From: Tremella fuciformis
Lineage: Eukaryota > Basidiomycota > Tremellomycetes > Tremellales > Tremellaceae
Reading direction: 5' to 3'
Assembly: GCA_032768795.1 (NCBI GenBank)
Contig: CP136494.1
Coordinates: 2,108,001-2,172,000 of the forward strand
Length of the DNA stretch: 64,000 bases
In this document: in pieces, positions 58,514 to 64,000 of the stretch
Numbering within the stretch: the stretch's first letter is position 1
Layout: each line of letters begins with the position of its first letter
Translations under genes and position numbers: made by a program
Notes under the pieces: model-generated
What the model was told of the DNA's origin: nothing
What the model saw: only the letters and a program-made list of their open reading frames with translations
The model's database searches: none

Positions 58514-59279
58514 ATGGCCAACCCCCGACAGCGCAACAAAGCCCGGTCAAGCAAGACCACCCGCCCCTCGCTCAACTCGAAGCGGCGCACACGCCAGGCG
58601 CTGCGCAAGCCGCCGCCGCTCAAGGGCCCCAACGCGCTGCAGCGGAAATGGGACAAGCACAAGACTGTGTTCCAGAAGTGCGTCACTTTTGCATTGCAGG
58701 ATTGACCAGCGACGGTTGCATGAGAGGCTGACCTGCAGCTACGCCGCGCTTGGCCTCTTGCCTTCGATACCGCTGCCGGGCGGGGCGAGCTCGAGCCGCT
58801 CTGCGCGGGTGCAGCTGCCTCAGCCGGCCGAGGCGGCCGAGCAGGGTGTGACGGTGGGCTTTGGGCGGATCGTGCGGGACGAGCAGGGCAACGTGGTGGA
58901 TATCATCCTAGACGAGGCGGAGGCGGAGGCCGAGCCGGCGTCGCGGGCCGAAGGCGATGTAGATGGGGAGGACGGGGACGAAGAGATGGGTCCTTCGCGC
59001 GTGGAGGCAAAGACTCAGCTGGTCAAAGGTGCGCCCGCCTGCTTGACGGTAACAAAGCTCATGGCAGACCTCGAGAGCATCGCCGCCACTGCCGCCCCGG
59101 TCAAACGACACACCTCTTCTTCCGAGCGCACATGGCTGGCGACCCTGGTCAAGCGGCACGGCGACGACTACGAGCAGATGGCGCGGGACAAAGACAACGT
59201 GTGGCAGAAGACACAGGGGGAGCTGAAGAGGATGGTGAAGAAAGCAGGGGGCGTGGACAAATTGCGCGCCCTCGCTTGA
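58514..59279 (+). CDS. NOP16: Ribosome biogenesis protein Nop16
   Basis: 234 aa from two exons, 58514-58677 and 58739-59279, joined across a 61-nt intron. It starts MANPRQRNKARSSKTTRPSL with the basic KRRTRQALRKPPPLKGPNAL block and LQRKWDKHKTVFQ NYAALGL. The Nop16 C-terminal block is intact: RTWLATLVKRHGDDYEQMAR, then DNVWQKTQGELKRM. An acidic insert (DGEDGDEEMGP) separates the halves. Known role: nucleolar factor in 60S pre-ribosome assembly. Length is typical for the family. Confidence 0.94.
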
Positions 59280-59364
59280 TGAAGCTGGCTGTGTACGGGA
59301 GGTGTACTGGTTGAGACTCGTCGCTATGCATTGTATGTTTGGTCCCATCGGCTCCCGGGAGATA

Positions 59365-60035
59365 TTACGACCTGCCCCGCCTGGCAGCCTTGAGACACTC
59401 CTCTTCCAACCCTGCTACGCGCCAGACTTTGACGCCTCCTTGTTCTAGCACCCGCACGCCTTCGCAATTGACAAAGTCCGGTGGTTCTTCCACACCCTGA
59501 TGATAAGCATCGTTGTTTATGCACGTTGATTTTCACGAGTACTTACCAGATACACAGCGCGCACTTTCGCCCTCACTAATTCAAGCGCACACGATGGCCC
59601 GCCGGACGTGCGTACAGAGCACGGCTCCATCGTCGCATAACACTCTGCGCCAGACAAGACATCCTCGACAGGAGGCAGGTCGAGCGGTGGCCGCGCGTCG
59701 ATTGGGCTGGTGGTCGACGCTGTGGCAGAGCCGGTGGTCGAGGCTTGAGCGGGGGGTGGCGCAGCCAGCTTGCTGTACGCCGCGCGGAAATTGGTCAAGG
59801 CGTTCGCTTCGGCATGAGTGTTACCTGGTATCTGGCGGGAGAAACCGTCTCCAAGGATCAAGCCGAGCACTTTGCCGGGCGTCGAAGCGGCGAGGTGGTC
59901 GTCGGTAAAGGGTAAGAAGTGGGGCTCGAGGGTCGGAAAGAGGGGCGAATCGGCCGGCAGGAAGAGGGTGGAGCCGACATTGAAGGCCGTGGGGGAAGGG
60001 GTACAGCGCGAGGCGAGGGAAAGACAGTGCCTCAT
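59365..60035 (-). CDS. RIB2: Riboflavin-pathway pyrimidine deaminase (DRAP deaminase, RIB2/RibD type)
   Basis: 206 aa from two exons, 59547-60035 and 59365-59496, with a 50-nt intron. Zinc motifs of the CDA fold are present: HAEANAL, with catalytic Glu, and MEPCSVRTSGGPSC. The PC-x8-C spacing matches RibD/RIB2 deaminases rather than cytidine deaminases. The N-terminal block SPTAFNVGSTLFL and the end GVEEPPDFVNCEGVRVLEQG also fit. Known role: deaminates the ribitylaminopyrimidine phosphate intermediate of riboflavin synthesis. The ATG used lies 31 bp after the upstream gene's stop. Frame upstream of it (DALHLAL) looks family-like, so a short 5' exon is possible. It lacks the pseudouridine synthase half of S. 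cerevisiae Rib2. Confidence 0.78.
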
Positions 60036-60066
60036 GAGTGCGAGATGCAATGCGTCTGGAGGTCAG

Positions 60067-63000
60067 TCAGGAACGAAGGAGTGGAACAAGGGGGGTCGCA
60101 CCAGTAGTGGTATTGGATCCCAACGGGGGCGCAGATGGAGTATTGGCCGCTCCAGCGGGCGATGCAGTAATGTTGACAACAGACATTTCGTCGGTATTCT
60201 TGCGGTCGTATACCCGCAGACAGGTTGACAGCGGGACGGTATTAGGTGTGACAAGTGGATCTTGGGAGGGTGAGTGGTGTGGTAAGAGCGTGACAATGAT
60301 GCGATTCTTCTGGTTCGGCTGTAGTGTGAGGGAGAGGGAGGCGACAGGGACAGGAAGGGCGGGAGCTAGGGCGATGGGCAGTGGTGCGGTGGTAGACGCA
60401 GAAGTGGTGATGACGATGGATGATGGCCGCTCGGCCGCAGTCGCCTGTGAAGGGTCGGCGTCGGCGTTGATGGTGTCCGGGCGTGTGGCACCTTGGTCCA
60501 GATCGTCCATCTCGGCTGCACCGCCTGAGGCTTCACTCTCCACGTCCCCATCCACGATTGCGGGAATGTCGACGCCAAGCTCACGCAGCCGCTGCTCGTA
60601 CTTGGTGACTTTCTCCGTCTTGCCCTTACGCCGGGCGATCTTGAGTTTCTGGAGGATCTTCTCCACCTCCTCTTCTTCTCCTTTGGAGAGGGCGGTTCCG
60701 GCATGGGACTCGTCCAGCGAAAGCGAGACCTGAGCGAAAGCCGCATACGGGGCAATCTCAATGTTGAATGTGCGCTCGTGCTTGGAGACATTGGTCAGGA
60801 CAACCCCGCGCGAGGGACCGGCAGCCTCGGCCGCGGAAACTTCGCCAAAATCCAGCTTGTCGGGCTCGACGGTAAAGGTGGGCGCCTTGCGCACCATGGC
60901 CTTGACAGCGACGGTCTGGTCGTTCCACCCATCGAGGACGTTCTCGAGGACGAGTGCCTCCTTGTACTCGCCGACCATACTAGGGACGAAGGAAAAGTTG
61001 GCAAACTCGCGCCGCCCGTACGCCGAGATGACGCCGTATCGACCGAGACCGAGCTTGAGATCGCCACTGGCGATGGATCCAGAGGTCCGGAAGCGGAACA
61101 AGCCAAGATGGTCCGACTTGTTCTGGATGACGATCGTCTTGTGCCTCGGCTCGCCCTTTTCAGATTGGCCAAAGTTGATCGACGTCTGTTGGACCTCGAG
61201 GATAGATCGGACGCAAGAGGAGCGAATGATGAGGTCTCGAACAGGCAGCTCGGCAATCTCAGACCGACTGAGCTCATGCCCTCCTGATTCGGCCCCGGTT
61301 TGTGTCGCCGTCTGCGACAGCTTGGAGTGGTCGAATTCGAGGAGCTTGATGAAGATGCGCGAATCGGCGCGTTTGGGTCGAGTGGTGATGTGCGGGCGGA
61401 TACTGCCATTGGGCGTCATGACAAGTATGAGACTCCGCTTCCCACCCGGCGGCACGGACATTGTACGCGCCGGAACCAGCTTTTTCGTGTTTACGAGCAC
61501 CTGGAGCTCCTTACGAAGAGCGATGGTCCGGCGGACAAACTGCTCCTCCTCTTCAGGGCTCGACTGCGATATGCTGGCTTTCCGAAGGTCGTGCTGCTCA
61601 AAGGCAATCAAGAGTTCGTCGACCGTCATCTTGCTGACATCGCCCGATGTGGGAGAGAGGGACAACTTCGGGTCGTCCCTCTTCCCAGTGAGCGCTGGCG
61701 ACTTTTCCTTCTTCCTCGCCTGGGTAGCGACATTGAGGACAGGCGGAGTAGGCACAGCCACATTGCTCTGCAGAAGCGGTGAGCGCGGCTTGATGGCTTT
61801 CGACTTGTGTAGCTTCGCCCCGGCAGCAAAGTCCAGCTTGGGTATCTTGGGGTGCTGGCCAGACAACTTCGACTTGTCCTCCAGTTCGATAGAGTCAAGC
61901 AGCTGCGTCTTCTTGCTCCGGGGCGAGGTGCGGTGCGCGGCAATCGGCGGTCCAGCAGCGAGGTCGAGATACTCGTGATCGCCAAGCAATGTGCGATCTT
62001 TGAATACGACGGCATTTCCGTACAGCTGGACAGGCCTGCCTCTACCGCCCTTTTTGAGCGCAGCAGCGACGGCTGCACCGACCGAAGATTTATCCCCTTC
62101 ACCCTCTTTGGCCTTTTCTGGCTTCTTGGCTTTCTTCCCCGGCACCTTTGGAGTCTTTGTCTCCCGATTCGAAAGCTCGTGCATGGTCTCCATGAAACGC
62201 TCCTTGAGCTCGCCATTCGGCTGAGCAGCCCGCTGTGTCGGCTCTTCTCCGTGATCCTGGTCGTGGTCGTACCTGCCGACCTTCCTGACCGGTATAGCCG
62301 GTGCATCTTCCGCCTTGACATAGAGAGCGACGTCTTCCGGCTGACTGGCCGAGAGCTCGAGGACCAATTGAGTCGAGGACAGGTTGTCGAAAGCGACAGT
62401 CCGGACCGACGGCGCATTGATCACCACGCTGCCAAAATCGAGAAAATTGCTGCCGGAGGGCGTTAGGATTTTGTAGAGATGCGAATGCAGAGTGAGGTTA
62501 TGCCTATCGACATTCTTCGAGCGGATCTCGATAAGCTGGTCGTTGGCCCGATTAAGCAGATTCCGGACAAAGATTTGCTTTTCATAGTTGTCATTGATGC
62601 GACGGGGAAAGAATTCGAGGCGCTCCTCGACCGACTCGTGAGGCGGGATGACAATGACGTTTCGGTTCGCAGACAGCACCTTTGAGATGGCAGCGATCTC
62701 GACTCTGGCCGAGAGGGCCGAGAGGTTCGAGACGCGGAGGGTTGAGGACTTGGACGCGCCCACGGTCACTTCGCCGAAATCAAATTTGCTCTCGGCGAGG
62801 GAGATGAGCGAGGTGCACGACTCGGCGGTACAGGAGATGGTCCGGCGTGTCTTTGTTGCTGGCTTGCCGGCGGGTGACGAGTCAAGGAAGACTTTGAAGG
62901 CAGACTTCCGCAGAGCGCCAGCGACCTCGGGGGGAGAAATCGAATCTCGGGCTGGGCGAAAGACGACAAACACGCGATACTCCGTACCTGGACGCATGGT

Positions 63001-64000
63001 GATTTCTTCAATCTGGTTAGGGATATTCTTCTCGACCAGTGCATCCGGAACGGTCGGACCTCTAGCCTCGGTAGACTCCGTGGCAGGTGGCGGGGGCTCA
63101 TTGTTGCCGAAGAAATGGGCCTCGCCATCTTCCTCCTCTGACTCGGTGGCATCGGTATGGAAGTGCGAGCTGGAAGCCCGTGACGTGGCGCGAGACAGCG
63201 GTCTCGAAGGCGGCAGAGACACATCCCTCAGACCGCTGCTGCCCTGAGACTCGTCTGCGTCGTACATGTCTGATGTCGCCGAAGGAGCAGAGGTGGCCAG
63301 GTGAGACGAGGTGGCAGCTGTCCACGCCTGACTCGAAGCGGACGAAACGGTTCGCGGGGAGTTATCGCGCCCTCGTAGAGTTTCCCTGTGCACCGAGGCG
63401 AGCCGGTCCGAAGATGCCTTGTGTTCAGCAGTACGTGTTGGGACGCGCTCCAGGACGGGAGGCACTTCTTCGTCCATATCGTCACCGGCAACGCCTGCAA
63501 GTCTGAAGACAACCTCCATGCCCTCGGACGCCCCAAAGTGAACATCAAGCGCACGCTCTCCGGCGTTCTTGCAAGTGATCATCTTCCTCGCCCACGAGCC
63601 GTCGGTGATCTGGCCAAAGTCAATGTTGGTCCCGCTGAGTATCTTGAGCGAATCATCGCTGGCCTCTGCCCTGCCCGACCCGATAGCTTTGCACGTCACG
63701 ACATTGCCGGACTGATGGACATTCGAGACGACAAAGTCAAACTCGAAATTCTCGATGGGCGCCTTGACGCGAAGCGACAGGCGGAGGTGCCGTGAGGACA
63801 AGGCGGGCAGGGGGACAGGTTGCGATGAGCGGTCAACGCCAAAGACGTTCTCCGAGTCAAGGTCGCGTAGGGAGAACCAGACCGAATCCTTCGAGGTGCA
63901 TGAGACAACGGCAGTCATCCAGACAAGCTCAATCTCGGACCGATTCACCAGAAGGACGTCTCGGTAGAACTCTGAGCCTACGACAGGCTCAGAGCCAAAA
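60067..64000 (-). CDS. Large protein with HYDIN/ASH-like Ig repeats, 5' end beyond window
   Basis: At least 1310 codons without an intron; the frame is open through the right edge, so the start lies outside. Five repeats of an F/L-DFG-x-V type begin beta-sandwich domains: TNIDFGQITDG, SKFDFGEVTVG, NFLDFGSVVIN, SINFGQSEKG and DKLDFGEVSA. Each is followed by a strand with L/V-x-N (RVSNLS, FDNLSS, IQNKS, LTNVS). This is the pattern of ASH/MSP/HYDIN domains, known from cilia, centrosome and ER-contact proteins. Between them are Lys-rich linkers (KVPGKKAKKPEKAKEGEG). A charged helix near the C-terminus (EEEEVEKILQKLKIARRKGK) precedes the last strands. No enzymatic domain. Function in a fungus lacking flagella is unknown. 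Confidence 0.8.
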   Translation of the reverse strand, partial: FGSEPVVGSEFYRDVLLVNRSEIELVWMTAVVSCTSKDSVWFSLRDLDSENVFGVDRSSQPVPLPALSSRHLRLSLRVKAPIENFEFDFVVSNVHQSGNVVTCKAIGSGRAEASDDSLKILSGTNIDFGQITDGSWARKMITCKNAGERALDVHFGASEGMEVVFRLAGVAGDDMDEEVPPVLERVPTRTAEHKASSDRLASVHRETLRGRDNSPRTVSSASSQAWTAATSSHLATSAPSATSDMYDADESQGSSGLRDVSLPPSRPLSRATSRASSSHFHTDATESEEEDGEAHFFGNNEPPPPATESTEARGPTVPDALVEKNIPNQIEEITMRPGTEYRVFVVFRPARDSISPPEVAGALRKSAFKVFLDSSPAGKPATKTRRTISCTAESCTSLISLAESKFDFGEVTVGASKSSTLRVSNLSALSARVEIAAISKVLSANRNVIVIPPHESVEERLEFFPRRINDNYEKQIFVRNLLNRANDQLIEIRSKNVDRHNLTLHSHLYKILTPSGSNFLDFGSVVINAPSVRTVAFDNLSSTQLVLELSASQPEDVALYVKAEDAPAIPVRKVGRYDHDQDHGEEPTQRAAQPNGELKERFMETMHELSNRETKTPKVPGKKAKKPEKAKEGEGDKSSVGAAVAAALKKGGRGRPVQLYGNAVVFKDRTLLGDHEYLDLAAGPPIAAHRTSPRSKKTQLLDSIELEDKSKLSGQHPKIPKLDFAAGAKLHKSKAIKPRSPLLQSNVAVPTPPVLNVATQARKKEKSPALTGKRDDPKLSLSPTSGDVSKMTVDELLIAFEQHDLRKASISQSSPEEEEQFVRRTIALRKELQVLVNTKKLVPARTMSVPPGGKRSLILVMTPNGSIRPHITTRPKRADSRIFIKLLEFDHSKLSQTATQTGAESGGHELSRSEIAELPVRDLIIRSSCVRSILEVQQTSINFGQSEKGEPRHKTIVIQNKSDHLGLFRFRTSGSIASGDLKLGLGRYGVISAYGRREFANFSFVPSMVGEYKEALVLENVLDGWNDQTVAVKAMVRKAPTFTVEPDKLDFGEVSAAEAAGPSRGVVLTNVSKHERTFNIEIAPYAAFAQVSLSLDESHAGTALSKGEEEEVEKILQKLKIARRKGKTEKVTKYEQRLRELGVDIPAIVDGDVESEASGGAAEMDDLDQGATRPDTINADADPSQATAAERPSSIVITTSASTTAPLPIALAPALPVPVASLSLTLQPNQKNRIIVTLLPHHSPSQDPLVTPNTVPLSTCLRVYDRKNTDEMSVVNITASPAGAANTPSAPPLGSNTTTGATPLVPLLRS

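Noticed and set aside
58188..59279. Single 363-codon frame covering the NOP16 second exon and upstream DNA
   Set aside because: The true Nop16 N-terminus is in another frame from 58514 and joins across a 61-nt intron; the upstream part lacks family similarity.

Overview
The window is nuclear DNA of a fungus. It is dense with genes whose coding exons are split by very short spliceosomal introns, mostly 37-60 nt, with GTRNGN donors and a few GC donors. GC content is high. The conserved genes (RasGEF of the Cdc25 class, Tup1, Cdc16, SR-protein kinase, Nop16, riboflavin deaminase, siderophore-type MFS carrier, TBC RabGAP) together with this intron style suggest a basidiomycete, probably a yeast-like Agaricomycotina such as a tremellomycete. 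That placement is inference. All gene models were joined by hand. Every multi-exon model keeps reading phase across all its introns and has no internal stop.

Layout. 1-16.9 kb is housekeeping and signalling: CDC25-like RasGEF (+), an unknown protein (-), TUP1 (-), CDC16 (+) and an SRPK (-). About 17.2-28.8 kb is an island of visibly lower GC. It holds one giant spliced gene of about 2570 codons (+) and a tail-to-tail coiled-coil gene (-). The giant gene encodes, in order, an AT-hook-like motif, a Mutator-like (MULE) DDE transposase, a SWIM zinc finger, a ubiquitin-specific protease domain, a GATA-like zinc finger and a Ulp1-type (C48) protease domain. This is the most striking object in the window. 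28.8-36.1 kb is accessory: a paralogue of the 6.4-kb unknown gene, small low-complexity proteins, and three tandem secreted proteins with identical exon architecture. 36.5-39.6 kb is a divergent pair, a siderophore-type transporter (-) and an O-methyltransferase (+), sharing a promoter with an iron-type GATA site. 40.5-46.9 kb holds short intronless Pro/Gln/Gly-rich proteins and an SDR dehydrogenase. 46.9-50.0 kb holds two tandem secreted proteins of a related family. 50.4-52.0 kb is a tandem pair of unknown paralogues. 52.4-56.2 kb is a TBC RabGAP, and 56.7-57.4 kb a fourth member of the first secreted family. 58.5-64 kb holds NOP16, a riboflavin-pathway deaminase, and a large protein with HYDIN/ASH-like repeats that runs off the right edge.

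How the genes relate. Housekeeping genes are interspersed with lineage-specific expansions: two secreted families sharing a short SNAxR...GL.P motif, and two small intracellular paralogue pairs. The transposon-like island separates the left housekeeping block from the accessory block. No tRNA, rRNA or CRISPR was recognised.
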